From: an uncultured Fretibacterium sp.
GTDB taxonomy: Bacteria > Synergistota > Synergistia > Synergistales > Aminobacteriaceae
Reading direction: 5' to 3'
Length of the DNA stretch: 64,000 bases
Assembly (NCBI GenBank): GCA_946186205.1
Contig: CAMHMH010000004.1
Span: forward strand, 1-64,000
Part shown: positions 8,440-17,953 of the stretch, piece by piece
Layout: each line of letters opens with the position of its first letter
Numbering within the stretch: position 1 is the first letter of the stretch
Notes under the pieces: generated by a model
The model's input: the letters and a program-made list of their open reading frames with translations, nothing else
Told to the model about the DNA's origin: nothing
The model's database searches: none
Program-made: the position numbers and the translations under genes

Positions 8440-9807
8440 TTACAGGTTTACATTCGGAAGCGTCGCAAATCCTTTCGCTAAATCCTCGTCCGTAGGAATA
8501 TAGTCGCTCATTTCACCGTTGTTGTACTTCTCGTATGCTGTCATGTCGAAATATCCCGTGCCAGTGAGACCGAAAATTATCGTCTTCTCTTCTCCTGTCT
8601 CTTTGCACTTCAAAGCCTCGTCAACCGCGGCGCGTATAGCATGTGCGCTTTCAGGTGCCGGCAGAATCCCTTCAACCCTCGCGAACATTTCAGCCGCCTC
8701 GAATACACTCGTCTGTTCGACAGATACAGCCTCCATCATTCCGTCGTGATAAAGCTGAGACAATATGCTGCTCATTCCGTGATACCTGAGTCCGCCCGCA
8801 TGGTTTGCTGACGGTATAAAGTCATGGCCGAGTGTGTACATTTTCGCCATAGGGCAGACCTTCCCGGTGTCGCAGAAATCATACGCGAATTTTCCCCGCG
8901 TGAAGCTAGGACAGCTCGCAGGCTCTACAGCAATGATCCTGTAGTCAGCTTCTCCCCGGAGTTTTTCGCCCATGAACGGAGAAATGAGTCCTCCCAAGTT
9001 TGAGCCTCCTCCAGCGCACCCGATAATAATATCAGGCTTTATCCCGTACTTGTCGCAGGCCGCCTTTGTCTCAAGCCCTATCACTGACTGATGAAGCAAT
9101 ACTTGATTCAGAACGCTGCCAAGCACGTACCTGTATCCCTCTGTTGATGTCGCGACTTCTACAGCCTCGCTTATCGCACAGCCAAGAGAGCCAGTTGTGC
9201 CGGGGTGATCCGAGTTAATCTTGCGGCCTATCTTTGTGTCCATTGACGGCGACGGTGTTACGCTCGCACCGTATGTGCGCATGACTTCACGCCTGAAAGG
9301 TTTCTGCTCGTACGACACTTTCACCATGTAGACTTTGCAGCCCAGCTTGAAGAACGAGCATGCCATAGCAAGAGCCGTTCCCCATTGACCTGCGCCCGTC
9401 TCAGTTGTTACGCCCTTGAGTCCCTGCTTCTTCGCGTAATATGCCTGAGCTATCGCGCTGTTGAGCTTGTGAGAGCCTGAAGTGTTATTGCCCTCGAACT
9501 TGTAGAAGATATGCGCGGGAGTGTCAAGCAGCTCTTCAAGAAACACCGCATGCGTTAAAGGCGAGGGGCGGTACATCTTGTAGAAGCTCAGAATCTCGTC
9601 GGGTATCGGTATGTATGCTGTCGTGTCGTCAAGCTCCTGGCGTATTAACTCGTCGCAGAATATCGGCCTCATGTCGTCGAACGTCAAAGGCTTCAGCGTT
9701 CCGGGATGGATTAAAGGCGCGGGCTTGTTCTTCATGTCGGCTCTTACGTTGTACCATGATGATGGAATTTCTGACTCGTCCAAGTATATTTTGTAGGGTA
9801 TGTTCAT
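8440..9807 (-). CDS. trpB: TrpB2-type tryptophan synthase beta-like PLP enzyme
   Basis: The 455-residue length and the N-terminal extension before RPSPLTHA match the TrpB2 (TrpB-like) branch rather than canonical TrpB of about 400 residues. The PLP lysine is in NTSGSHKLNSA near residue 115, and CAGGGSNLGG near 265 is the phosphate-binding glycine loop. It catalyses condensation of indole with serine, either in synthesis or as a stand-alone indole scavenger. No trpA or other trp gene is adjacent, which favours the stand-alone role. AGGAGG precedes the ATG by seven bases. Confidence 0.88.
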   Translation of the reverse strand: MNIPYKIYLDESEIPSSWYNVRADMKNKPAPLIHPGTLKPLTFDDMRPIFCDELIRQELDDTTAYIPIPDEILSFYKMYRPSPLTHAVFLEELLDTPAHIFYKFEGNNTSGSHKLNSAIAQAYYAKKQGLKGVTTETGAGQWGTALAMACSFFKLGCKVYMVKVSYEQKPFRREVMRTYGASVTPSPSMDTKIGRKINSDHPGTTGSLGCAISEAVEVATSTEGYRYVLGSVLNQVLLHQSVIGLETKAACDKYGIKPDIIIGCAGGGSNLGGLISPFMGEKLRGEADYRIIAVEPASCPSFTRGKFAYDFCDTGKVCPMAKMYTLGHDFIPSANHAGGLRYHGMSSILSQLYHDGMMEAVSVEQTSVFEAAEMFARVEGILPAPESAHAIRAAVDEALKCKETGEEKTIIFGLTGTGYFDMTAYEKYNNGEMSDYIPTDEDLAKGFATLPNVNL

Positions 9808-9893
9808 GTTGTTTCCTCCTGTTTTAGTAATGGGCGTTATTATAGTGCATGGGAAAAATTTTCATGTGCCGCATATTTGATTGTTATTTGCCC

Positions 9894-10757
9894 TTAACGC
9901 CTCCCGAAAAGAATCGTAAGTATTATCATTATGATTAGAAGAGGCAGAAGAATTTTGTTCTTGTACCATGCTTTGCCGCTTTCGTATTTCCGCCGCGAGA
10001 AAATGTTTCTCTTCTTTCCTTCAGATTTCCACGTGCAATTTTTGAGCTTCCCATTCTGCCACGTCCCTGTCGCCGAAAAATTTTTCCCCGGTGTTAATGT
10101 GCTGAGTCTTTCTTCAAGGCTTAACGGAAAATAGCAGTCTACTTTGTGTACCGTAGTCATTAATGCAGAATTGTCTTGAGGTTTCGACAGGAGAGTTACG
10201 ACAAAAGCATCTCCGACTCGCTTCACCTTAAGCACATGGCCGCCCGTGATTGTGACTCGCCTTCCGTTGTATTTCTTCCCGGCTGATGATGAGTCCTGTT
10301 CGTATTCATTCATGATGTCAGTGATCGATATGGTTACGTGTGAAAGGTTAGTGTTTTCTGTGATGACTGACTTGTTGCCGCCGTAATTCTTCACGAGCCA
10401 TTCGCATAGAGTCCGAGCCTGCTTCATGAGCATAACGCTGTCTTTCTGTGATGTGTCCTCGTTGTGAGCGTTCTTGTTTCTGAACATCCTCATGCTGTGG
10501 AGGATACGAAGAATTTTGCCGCTGATGATCCTTTTGTCTTTAAGCTCGTCAATCAGATCCGACAAGTTCCGGTCTTTACCTTCAGACTTGAGACTAATAT
10601 TATTGAGAGTGCATAAAGTTTTGAGAATGTTATCGAACACACGCGAGATGTAAAACACACAAGCTGCGTTGTCTTTGAAGAGATAATTTTCGGCCTTCTG
10701 TCCGTCCTCTGAAATCTCAGGAAATTTTGAACGCATGAAATCAAAGCTGCCTGACAT
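9894..10757 (-). CDS. HEPN/DUF4145-like protein with OB-like domain and C-terminal membrane helix
   Basis: The N-terminal 125 residues are helical and contain FRNKNAHN, whose R93-x4-H98 fits the RNase-type HEPN motif; the overall look is of the DUF4145 family. Residues about 155-240 are rich in beta structure (VTITGGHVLKVKRVG, FSATGTWQNGKL) and resemble an OB-fold of the tRNA_anti-like type. The C-terminus is a single hydrophobic helix (about 267-284), giving a tail-anchored protein with its domains in the cytoplasm. No neighbour suggests a function. Domain assignments are by eye. Confidence 0.6.
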   Translation of the reverse strand: MSGSFDFMRSKFPEISEDGQKAENYLFKDNAACVFYISRVFDNILKTLCTLNNISLKSEGKDRNLSDLIDELKDKRIISGKILRILHSMRMFRNKNAHNEDTSQKDSVMLMKQARTLCEWLVKNYGGNKSVITENTNLSHVTISITDIMNEYEQDSSSAGKKYNGRRVTITGGHVLKVKRVGDAFVVTLLSKPQDNSALMTTVHKVDCYFPLSLEERLSTLTPGKNFSATGTWQNGKLKNCTWKSEGKKRNIFSRRKYESGKAWYKNKILLPLLIIMIILTILFGRR

Positions 10758-10814
10758 TGTAACGCCCTCCGATTTTTATTACGTTGCTGTGATTATACAA
10801 TGCGTAAATTTTTG

Positions 10815-10823
10815 TGATAGAAT
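10815..10823 (+). promoter_or_regulatory. Extended -10 promoter candidate for tig-clpPX-engB
   Basis: TGATAGAAT lies about 80 bases before the tig start and has the TGn extension. A GCCCTG/CAGGGC hairpin (10837-10858) follows in the leader. Confidence 0.4.
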
Positions 10824-10901
10824 TTCCCATAATTACGCCCTGTTGAAAAGGTCAGGGCAATTTCACATTTCACAATTCACAGAAGGAGTCCTGATTTCAC
10901 A

Positions 10902-12284
10902 ATGAGAACAGAATTGCTGGGGCAGGAGAAAAATATCATCAAGATCAAGGCCGAAATAGAAGCCTCCGATTTCACAAAAGCAATCAACAAAACAATCTCG
11001 CAGTTATCACAGCAGGGAAATTTCCCCGGATTCAGAAAAGGACACGCGCCGCGCAGGATAGTTGAGATGCGATTCGGACGCGCTGCAATCTACAACGAGA
11101 CAATAGAGACATTAGTCAGCAATGAGCTTCAGCAGATAATCACCGACTACGAGCTTGAACCCATCGAGACACCGACTCTTAACGTTACGGAAGCAATCGA
11201 GGAAGGCAAGCCCGTTTTCTGTGAGCTTACGTTTGAGGTAAAGCCCGAAGTTACTCTGCCTGAGATTGACGGCATGGAGATTGAGAAAGTCATAACTGAA
11301 GTAACAGATGCTGACGTTGACAGGCTCGCGCAGAGAATCCGTATGCAGCTCTCGGAAATCAAAGAGGCTGAAAGACCGATACAGGACGGAGATTTAGTTG
11401 ACGTTGACCTCACAATAAGGGTGCTAAATCCTGACGGTTCAGAGGCAGAAGAGCAGCCCAAGCCCGTAACAACCCGCGAGAAAATCAACCTTGCTGACGA
11501 AACAATAAGGGCAGAAGTTCGCGCGGCATTAATGGGCAAGTCAAAAGGCGAGGAAGTTACAGCAGTATTTGACGTTGAAGAAGGCCATGCAGACCGGGCA
11601 CTTGCAGGAAAGCACGTAAGCTACAAAATGAAGATAGACACGGTTTCAGAATACATTCAGCCGGAAGTGAACGAGGAATTTTACCGCAATGTTTTCGGCC
11701 CTGACACTGACATAAAAGACGATGCCGCGTACCGTGAAAGGCTCAGGCAGGACATAACCGGGGAAGTTGAGCAGGAGAACAAATCAGACCTCTATAACCG
11801 CGCTGTAGATCTCGTTGCGTCAAAATCATCTGTAGAGATTCCCGACAAATTCATCGACCGCCAGTTAGCCTCGCTCCGCCGGGAAGATGCAGAATGGGCG
11901 AGTTCAAACGGTATAGACCTCAATACGGCGTTCGGAGTCGGAACAGAGGAAGGCCGCAAGGGTTACGAGGCACTTTTAAGGACACGCGCAGAAACGTCAG
12001 TGCGCAATGTTCTTGTGATGGACGAATTAGCAAAGCATTATGATGTTCACATTGAGCAGGAAGATTTAGAAGCGGAATTTGAGCGCAGAGCAGCCGAGCT
12101 TCATGTAACAAAAGGCTTCGTGTCAAAATATTTCTACGAGAACAAGAATCAGCTTGAACGCCTCATAGACCAAATGAAATGGGACAGAACAGTAGAGATA
12201 ATGCTGACTCACATGGCCGTGAAAGAAGTAAAAGAACTCTCAAAGCCTGAAGCGCAGACTGAGAGTCAGAATCAGGGAGAATAA
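10902..12284 (+). CDS. tig: Trigger factor, ribosome-bound peptidyl-prolyl isomerase and chaperone
   Basis: The ribosome-binding signature near residue 42 reads GNFPGFRKGHAPRRI. The ribosome-binding domain (1-130), a PPIase-like region (about 150-240) and a helical C-terminal chaperone domain (about 245-450) follow, ending in acidic/Gln-rich residues. At 460 residues it is normal in length. GAAGGAG lies 13 bases before the ATG, a long spacing. It heads the tig-clpP-clpX-engB group, a common conserved order linking nascent-chain folding to proteolysis. Confidence 0.96.
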   Translation: MRTELLGQEKNIIKIKAEIEASDFTKAINKTISQLSQQGNFPGFRKGHAPRRIVEMRFGRAAIYNETIETLVSNELQQIITDYELEPIETPTLNVTEAIEEGKPVFCELTFEVKPEVTLPEIDGMEIEKVITEVTDADVDRLAQRIRMQLSEIKEAERPIQDGDLVDVDLTIRVLNPDGSEAEEQPKPVTTREKINLADETIRAEVRAALMGKSKGEEVTAVFDVEEGHADRALAGKHVSYKMKIDTVSEYIQPEVNEEFYRNVFGPDTDIKDDAAYRERLRQDITGEVEQENKSDLYNRAVDLVASKSSVEIPDKFIDRQLASLRREDAEWASSNGIDLNTAFGVGTEEGRKGYEALLRTRAETSVRNVLVMDELAKHYDVHIEQEDLEAEFERRAAELHVTKGFVSKYFYENKNQLERLIDQMKWDRTVEIMLTHMAVKEVKELSKPEAQTESQNQGE

Positions 12285-12290
12285 AACTTC

Positions 12291-12875
12291 ATGGCGTACT
12301 ACATACCATACGTAATAGAGCAGACCGGGCGCGGTGAAAGAAGCTATGACATTTACAGTCGGCTTCTTAAGGATAGAATAATATTTCTCGGTTCAGAAAT
12401 TGTAGATGATGTAGCAAATTCGATCGTCGCTCAGATGCTGTTTCTTGAGAGCGAAGACCCCGAAAAGGACATCAGCATTTACATCAACAGCCCCGGCGGA
12501 AGTGTTACGGCCGGGCTTGCGATATATGACACAATGCAGTACATAAAGCCGCAGGTTTCGACGATATGTGTGGGACTCGCCGCGAGCATGGCAGCAATAC
12601 TCCTCGCAGGAGGCGCAAAAGGAAAAAGACTCGCCCTCCCGAATGCAGAAGTCATGATTCATCAGCCCCTCGGAGGTGCAAGAGGTCAGGCCAGCGACAT
12701 AGAGATTCAAGCAAAGAACATCATCAAGACAAAAGAACGAATGAACCGTATATTAGCGTCTCACACAGGGCAGGACTACGACACAATAGCAAGAGACACT
12801 GACCGCGACAACTACATGACAGCAGATGAGGCACTGAAATACGGCCTGATCGATAAGATAATCGAGGCAAGATAG
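12291..12875 (+). CDS. clpP: ATP-dependent Clp protease proteolytic subunit
   Basis: The 194-residue serine peptidase has the catalytic Ser99 in GLAASMAA, His124 in VMIHQPLGG and the Asp in RDTDRDNYM. It forms the tetradecameric chamber fed by ClpX, encoded three bases downstream. The gene starts six bases after the tig stop, so the genes are co-transcribed. Confidence 0.98.
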   Translation: MAYYIPYVIEQTGRGERSYDIYSRLLKDRIIFLGSEIVDDVANSIVAQMLFLESEDPEKDISIYINSPGGSVTAGLAIYDTMQYIKPQVSTICVGLAASMAAILLAGGAKGKRLALPNAEVMIHQPLGGARGQASDIEIQAKNIIKTKERMNRILASHTGQDYDTIARDTDRDNYMTADEALKYGLIDKIIEAR

Positions 12876-12878
12876 ATT

Positions 12879-14222
12879 ATGCCTTCAGACAAGAACAAGA
12901 ACAAGAACGACGAAATTTGCTGCTCATTCTGCGGTAAGCCCCGCTCAATGGTGAATGACATGCTTGAAGGCCCGAACGGCAACGTGAGAATCTGCGATCA
13001 GTGCGTGGCGTTGTGCAATCTCATGATGTCGGGAAAACCGGGTCAGAATGTTTTGTTTCAGCAGAACGGACAGAATGATAACTTTTCGGACATAATTTTT
13101 GACGAGGAAGAATCCCATTCAGCAAAAAACCCCGGCGGCAAATTCTCAAATTCTCCCATAAAACCAAGAGACCTTAGCGGATATTTAGATCAGTATGTCA
13201 TTGGACAGTCTCGCGCAAAGAAGGTTGTATCTGTTGCAGTGTACAATCATTATCAGCGTGTCAGGAATAATTTAGACAGCAAAAATGCAGATGTTGAGCT
13301 CCAGAAAAGCAATGTTTTGCTTCTCGGCCCTACTGGTTCAGGAAAGACTCTCATAGCACAGACCTTAGCGCGCAAGCTCAATGTGCCGTTTGCGATTGCT
13401 GATGCTACGACACTGACGGAAGCGGGCTATGTAGGCGAGGACGTAGAGAATATACTCGTGCGGCTGTTGCAGGCTGCTGATTATGACCTCAAGGCTGCCG
13501 AACGCGGAATAATATATCTTGATGAGATCGATAAGATTTCGCGCAAATCCGAGTCAACATCAATCACCCGTGATGTTTCAGGCGAGGGAGTACAGCAGGC
13601 ACTCTTGAAGATTCTTGAGGGCACAATCTCGAACATTCCCCCGAAAGGCGGACGCAAGCATCCTCATCAGGACTTCATACAGATCAACACGGAAAATATT
13701 TTGTTCATATGCGGAGGAGCTTTTGACGGGCTCGAACCTATAGTAGCAAGAAGAGAGCTGCAAAAATCTATAGGGTTCGGCGGAGAACTTGCGCAAAAAT
13801 CCGGGAGCTATGAAATTCTCAGCAAGGTACAGCCTGAAGACCTCGTAACTTATGGCTTTATCCCTGAGCTTGTCGGACGTATTCCCGTTCTTGTTACTCT
13901 TGAGGAACTCGACAAGGAAGCATTTGTACGAATATTGCAGGAGCCGAAAAATTCCCTCGTCAAGCAGTACACAAAAATTTTTGAGATGGACGGAGTGAGT
14001 CTGACCTTCACGCCTGAAGCACTAGATAGAGTCGCGGAACTGGCCGTGAAACGCAAGACAGGCGCAAGAGGTTTGCGGGCTATCATGGAGAATCTTATGC
14101 TTGATATTGAGTACGAGCTTCCGTCAATCGCTGACGCTGAGAAGTCCGGCAAAAAGTTAATCATCACTCCCGAATATGTGAACAATCCCGTAACGCCCCT
14201 GAAAGATTTATTGCATGACTGA
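12879..14222 (+). CDS. clpX: ATP-dependent Clp protease ATP-binding subunit ClpX
   Basis: The 447-residue unfoldase has an N-terminal zinc-binding domain (CSFCGKP...CDQCVALC, about residues 13-50). The AAA+ module has Walker A GPTGSGKT near 150 and Walker B YLDEIDK near 215, and the ClpX arginine-finger/sensor region includes [11 protein letters not shown]. It recognises tagged substrates and threads them into ClpP. Its 3' end overlaps engB by eight bases. Confidence 0.98.
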   Translation: MPSDKNKNKNDEICCSFCGKPRSMVNDMLEGPNGNVRICDQCVALCNLMMSGKPGQNVLFQQNGQNDNFSDIIFDEEESHSAKNPGGKFSNSPIKPRDLSGYLDQYVIGQSRAKKVVSVAVYNHYQRVRNNLDSKNADVELQKSNVLLLGPTGSGKTLIAQTLARKLNVPFAIADATTLTEAGYVGEDVENILVRLLQAADYDLKAAERGIIYLDEIDKISRKSESTSITRDVSGEGVQQALLKILEGTISNIPPKGGRKHPHQDFIQINTENILFICGGAFDGLEPIVARRELQKSIGFGGELAQKSGSYEILSKVQPEDLVTYGFIPELVGRIPVLVTLEELDKEAFVRILQEPKNSLVKQYTKIFEMDGVSLTFTPEALDRVAELAVKRKTGARGLRAIMENLMLDIEYELPSIADAEKSGKKLIITPEYVNNPVTPLKDLLHD

Positions 14223-14844
14223 GAAACTAATCACAAAAGCCCGGCTTGAGGCGACATGCTTTAACCCGGGCCAGCTTATCCCGCAGGACAATAACATACC
14301 CGAAATCGCAATCGCAGGACGCTCGAACGTCGGAAAGTCATCGCTCATTAACGCCCTCTTAGGGACTCGACTCGCAAAGACAGGACAGACTCCCGGCAAG
14401 ACTCGCAGCATAAATTTTTACCGCGCTGAGACTCCCGCAGGCACTGTGAGATTTGTTGACCTTCCCGGCTACGGTTACGCAAAACGGAGCAAGGACGAGC
14501 GAAACGAATGGCAGAGACTCATATCAGCGTACATGAATGGGCGTGAAAGTTTGCGGCTTGTGTGTCATCTCGTTGATTTCCGTCATGGCCTCCTCAAGAA
14601 TGACAGAGAGCTTCAAGAATGGATCAGGGCTTGCGGGAAAAATATACTTGTTGTTTTCACGAAGGGCGACAAGATTTCGCGGGGCAAATGGAGGTCAACA
14701 CGTGATAGCTACATAAGGGACGGCATGTTCTCGTATGATGTTCCTGTGATAACGTCAGCAGAAAAACGTGAAGGGATTGACGCGCTCGCGGAATCTCTCG
14801 TGAAGTTCATCAAGAATTATGATACAATCTCGGAAAATTCATAA
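14215..14844 (+). CDS. engB: Ribosome biogenesis GTP-binding protein EngB/YsxC
   Basis: The 209-residue TRAFAC GTPase has G1 GRSNVGKSS near residue 37, G2 [11 protein letters not shown]3 DLPGYGYA, G4 TKGDK and G5 TSAEK. It acts in late 50S subunit assembly. It overlaps the clpX end. The last codons (YDTISENS) are encoded by the stretch that also carries the TGATACAAT element of the next locus, so the downstream promoter is embedded in this gene. Confidence 0.96.
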   Translation: MTEKLITKARLEATCFNPGQLIPQDNNIPEIAIAGRSNVGKSSLINALLGTRLAKTGQTPGKTRSINFYRAETPAGTVRFVDLPGYGYAKRSKDERNEWQRLISAYMNGRESLRLVCHLVDFRHGLLKNDRELQEWIRACGKNILVVFTKGDKISRGKWRSTRDSYIRDGMFSYDVPVITSAEKREGIDALAESLVKFIKNYDTISENS

Positions 14845-14864
14845 GAAAGGACGTAGACAAAGTG
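14820..14864 (+). promoter_or_regulatory. Shared glycan-gene promoter/leader module, copy 2
   Basis: TGATACAAT (14820-14828), inside the end of engB, is followed by CTCGGAAAATTC and GAAAGGACGTAGACA (14845-14859). GAAAGGA sits ten bases before GTG 14862, which opens a leader ORF running into the heptamer repeat. Alternatively TAGACA (14854-14859) with TATAAT (14877-14882) forms a 17-bp-spaced promoter. Both readings place the repeat in the 5' leader of the next gene. Confidence 0.55.
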
Positions 14865-14883
14865 ATTTTCGGCGGCTATAATC

Positions 14884-14935
14884 AGCTCACAGCTCACAGC
14901 TCACAGCTCACAGCTCACAGCTCACAGCTCACAGC
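14884..14935 (+). repeat. Heptanucleotide tandem repeat (agctcac)7 plus agc
   Basis: Seven perfect agctcac units. The leader frame from GTG 14862 passes through them and stops at TAA 14949-14951. The frame that would open after adding one unit runs to TAG 15035-15037, six bases before the methyltransferase ATG at 15044. Confidence 0.95.
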
Positions 14936-15043
14936 CTTGATTGTGCCTTAATACTCCATAACATAATCGGAAGAAATTTTCAGCTTTCATGCCATAATGA
15001 TGTGAGAGCGTCTTTTTCTGTTTGTGAACGGGGGTAGACTGGC

Positions 15044-16000
15044 ATGTTCAAGCGATTAAGAAGAAGTCTGCTCAAAAAGTTTTACGGTGAAAATCCATTT
15101 CTTTCAAATGTACTCAGAAAAAATTTCAGCAAATCTCCACTGAAATACACTGCGCTTTCGCTGTATCTTTTACCTGTACGCAAAATGCTGAGGCTCAATG
15201 AATACTCAAAGAGCAGAACATTCATAGTCTCGAAAGATTACCTTGAACAGTTTCACAGCTTGTTACACATTGGGAAAGCAGAAGGTTTCAACCTTATCAG
15301 GATAGGTGATTACTGCGGGTATATCATGCTGGATGATTTCCACGCGGGCGGTGTTGCGTACTCATTCGGATTAGGGGAGGATGTTTCTTGGGACAGGGAT
15401 ATGGCTTCACGCGGCTATGATGTCTTCATGTATGATCATACAATTGACGGCCTTCCTGAAAAGAATCCGCGCTTTCACTATTTCAGAGAAGGTATAGGGG
15501 ATGGAAGCGGGGAAAATGAGAAACTGAAAACTCTTGAGGAATATATTACACGCAACGGCCATGAAGGACAGCGCGATATGATTCTGAAGATGGACGTTGA
15601 AGGAGCTGAATGGGGATTCCTTGAGAGCGTGAAACCTGAGACTCTCGCACAATTCAGACAGATAACGTTCGAGCTTCACGGCATGTTGAACGGTAAATTT
15701 CCGTTTGAGCAAGTACTTGAATTGCTAAAGAAACTCAACAAAACTCATCAGCTTATACATCTTCACCCCTGCAACTGGGGACTAAGTTATTTCTCATGGG
15801 GTAACAAAAATTGGTTCAACACTATGGAAGCCTCATATATTCGCCGTGATTCATATACTATTTCTGATGACTACGCAGAAAATCTCCCTCTCAGCATAGA
15901 CCGCCCCGATGCTTACGAATGGCCCGACATAGGGCTTGGCCGCTGGAATGACTCAATAGAGTACGGAGACATGATTACTTCAACAGTAGCTATTCTGTAA
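15044..16000 (+). CDS. FkbM/METTL24-like methyltransferase
   Basis: The 318-residue protein has the pattern of the FkbM/Methyltransf_22 group: SFGLGEDVSWDRDMASRGYD near residue 108, then YDHTIDGLP near 131. The hallmark LKMDVEGAEWGFLESV lies near 184. These enzymes usually O-methylate sugars or other small acceptors in glycan and secondary-metabolite pathways. Only a G-run (CGGGGG) serves as ribosome site, and an in-frame TAG lies three codons before the ATG, consistent with coupling to a leader. A terminator follows. Confidence 0.78.
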   Translation: MFKRLRRSLLKKFYGENPFLSNVLRKNFSKSPLKYTALSLYLLPVRKMLRLNEYSKSRTFIVSKDYLEQFHSLLHIGKAEGFNLIRIGDYCGYIMLDDFHAGGVAYSFGLGEDVSWDRDMASRGYDVFMYDHTIDGLPEKNPRFHYFREGIGDGSGENEKLKTLEEYITRNGHEGQRDMILKMDVEGAEWGFLESVKPETLAQFRQITFELHGMLNGKFPFEQVLELLKKLNKTHQLIHLHPCNWGLSYFSWGNKNWFNTMEASYIRRDSYTISDDYAENLPLSIDRPDAYEWPDIGLGRWNDSIEYGDMITSTVAIL

Positions 16001-16008
16001 AATCCTTG

Positions 16009-16042
16009 AGCCTCTCACATTATGGGAGGCTGATTTTTTTTT
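16009..16042 (+). terminator. Rho-independent terminator
   Basis: AGCCTC/GAGGCT stem (16009-16014, 16026-16031) followed by a run of nine T residues, nine bases after the methyltransferase stop. Confidence 0.9.
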
Positions 16043-16069
16043 GCGCCGAAAATTTTTGCAAAGCCCTTG

Positions 16070-16078
16070 TGATATACT
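16070..16078 (+). promoter_or_regulatory. Extended -10 promoter candidate of the rpsB operon
   Basis: TGATATACT lies about 110 bases before rpsB, after the upstream terminator. The rest of the leader contains CGCTCA and TGAGCG arms about 45 bases apart, which could fold, but no known S2 leader structure was recognised with certainty. Confidence 0.45.
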
Positions 16079-16188
16079 AACAACGATTCAAATTTCACAC
16101 GCTCATATTAACGTTAAAGGTGTCATGTTGATTTTCACGTGATTAAATTTGAGCGCAAGACAATAACCTTTAGGAGGTATTATTCTTT

Positions 16189-17004
16189 ATGGCAGTAGCA
16201 AGCATGAAACAGTTGCTCGAATGCGGAGTCCATTTCGGACATCAGACACGCCGCTGGAATCCCAAAATGAAGCCCTACATTTTCACCGAACGCAACGGAG
16301 TCTATATCATTGACCTTCAGAAGACAGTGAAGGGACTCGACCGCGCATATGATTTCATCCGTGAGACAGCAGCAGCGGGCGGGCATGTTCTTTTCGTCGG
16401 CACAAAGAGGCAGGCGCAGGACACAATCCGCGATGAGGCGACAAGGTGCGGGCAGTACTACATCAATCAGAGATGGCTCGGCGGACTCATGACGAACTTC
16501 CCGACAATCAGGCGCAGGATTTCACGTATGCTTGAGCTTCGCAAGTATGACGAGGAAGGAACATGGGAAGAGTTCAACAAGAAAGAAATCGCCGCCCTCA
16601 AGAAAGAGCAGCTTAAACTTGAGAAATATCTCGGCGGTATTGCGAACATGGCCGCAGTTCCTGACGCAATATTCCTCATTGACCCCCGCAGAGAAGAGAA
16701 CGCAATCGCAGAAGCACGCAAACTTCATATCCCCGTCGTGTCAATCGTAGATACAAACTGCGACCCCGAAATGATAGACTACCCCATTCCCGGAAATGAT
16801 GACGCAATCAGGGCGATAAAGTTAATCACGGGCTTGATGGCGAATGCAGTAATCGAGGGCAGGCAGGGTGAAGACGCTGTTATTATCCCCGTTCAGGAAC
16901 TCAGCGAGCCGGAAGCGATCAGCAACGAGGAACTTATAGCCGCAAGCGAGAGACTCTACGAGAAATACGAAGGCAACATTGACGACGAAACCAGAGAGGA
17001 CTAA
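16189..17004 (+). CDS. rpsB: 30S ribosomal protein S2
   Basis: The 271-residue protein begins with the characteristic S2 start ([20 protein letters not shown]) and has [12 protein letters not shown] and the [19 protein letters not shown] signature. The C-terminal acidic tail is slightly longer than E. coli S2. AGGAGGT lies ten bases before the ATG. It leads the conserved rpsB-tsf-pyrH-frr group. Confidence 0.98.
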   Translation: MAVASMKQLLECGVHFGHQTRRWNPKMKPYIFTERNGVYIIDLQKTVKGLDRAYDFIRETAAAGGHVLFVGTKRQAQDTIRDEATRCGQYYINQRWLGGLMTNFPTIRRRISRMLELRKYDEEGTWEEFNKKEIAALKKEQLKLEKYLGGIANMAAVPDAIFLIDPRREENAIAEARKLHIPVVSIVDTNCDPEMIDYPIPGNDDAIRAIKLITGLMANAVIEGRQGEDAVIIPVQELSEPEAISNEELIAASERLYEKYEGNIDDETRED

Positions 17005-17009
17005 CAACA

Positions 17010-17882
17010 ATGGCAGAAATTACAGCCGCAAAGGTGAAAGAATTACGCGAACGCACAGGCTCAGGAATGATGGACTGCAAGAAGGCACTTGCTGAGACTG
17101 GCGGAGATATGGAGAAAGCAATAGACTACTTACGCGAAAAGGGACTCGCAAAGGCCGCTAAGAAAGCAGAACGCACAGCCGCTGACGGCAGAATCTTCCA
17201 CGTGTTGAGCAAGGACGGCAAATTAGGAGTCATGATTGAGCTTAACAGCGAGACGGATTTTGTTGCGAAGACAGATGAATTTAACGGGCTCGGCGACAAG
17301 ATTACGGCTCACCTTGCAGCAAAGTCATATGATGATGTGCCCTCATTGCTTGCGAGCGTTCACGAGTCAGGCAGCACAATCAATGATCTTGTTACGGCGA
17401 TAATCGCAAAGCTCGGTGAGAATATCGTGCTGAAGAGATTCGCCCGCTATGATGCCGCAAACGGAAAAGCCTTCTGCTACATTCACAGCAACTACAAAGT
17501 AGGCGCATTGCTTGAGCTTGAAGCGGATGACAAGAAGGTACTCGACTCAGACGGATTTGCTGAACTCGGCCATGAAATTTGCATGCAGATTGCCGCCGCC
17601 GCTCCTCAGTATTTAGTGTCTGATGATGTCCCTGAAGATGTATTAGACCGTGAAAAAGCCGTATACCGCCAGCAGCTTATTGACGAGGGGAAGCCCGTCG
17701 ACAAGGTAGAGAAGATTATCCCCGGCAAGCTCAGGAAATATTTTGAGACAGTATGCTTGCTTGAGCAGGAATATATACGCGACACTGACAAGAAGGTTAA
17801 AGACCTCATAGCCGAAACAGGAAAGAAGCTCGGCACAAAAATAACTGTGAGACGTTTTGAACGTTTTGCAATAGGCGAGTAA
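17010..17882 (+). CDS. tsf: Translation elongation factor Ts
   Basis: EF-Ts exchanges GDP for GTP on EF-Tu. The 290-residue product has the N-terminal UBA-like domain with ELRERTGSGMMDCKKAL and the core contact motif ELNSETDFVAK near residue 77. Two core subdomains follow. It starts five bases after rpsB. Confidence 0.98.
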   Translation: MAEITAAKVKELRERTGSGMMDCKKALAETGGDMEKAIDYLREKGLAKAAKKAERTAADGRIFHVLSKDGKLGVMIELNSETDFVAKTDEFNGLGDKITAHLAAKSYDDVPSLLASVHESGSTINDLVTAIIAKLGENIVLKRFARYDAANGKAFCYIHSNYKVGALLELEADDKKVLDSDGFAELGHEICMQIAAAAPQYLVSDDVPEDVLDREKAVYRQQLIDEGKPVDKVEKIIPGKLRKYFETVCLLEQEYIRDTDKKVKDLIAETGKKLGTKITVRRFERFAIGE

Positions 17883-17895
17883 CAAGACAAGTGAA

Positions 17896-17931
17896 TATCC
17901 CCGGTGTGAATGACTTTGCGCCGGGGGTATT
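17896..17931 (+). terminator. Hairpin between tsf and pyrH
   Basis: A 10-bp stem ATATCCCCGG/CCGGGGGTAT with one G-U pair follows the tsf stop. The following T-run is short (TTTCT), so it may be a partial terminator or a processing site that lowers pyrH-frr expression. Confidence 0.5.
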
Positions 17932-17953
17932 TCTATAAACGGAGGCTGATATT

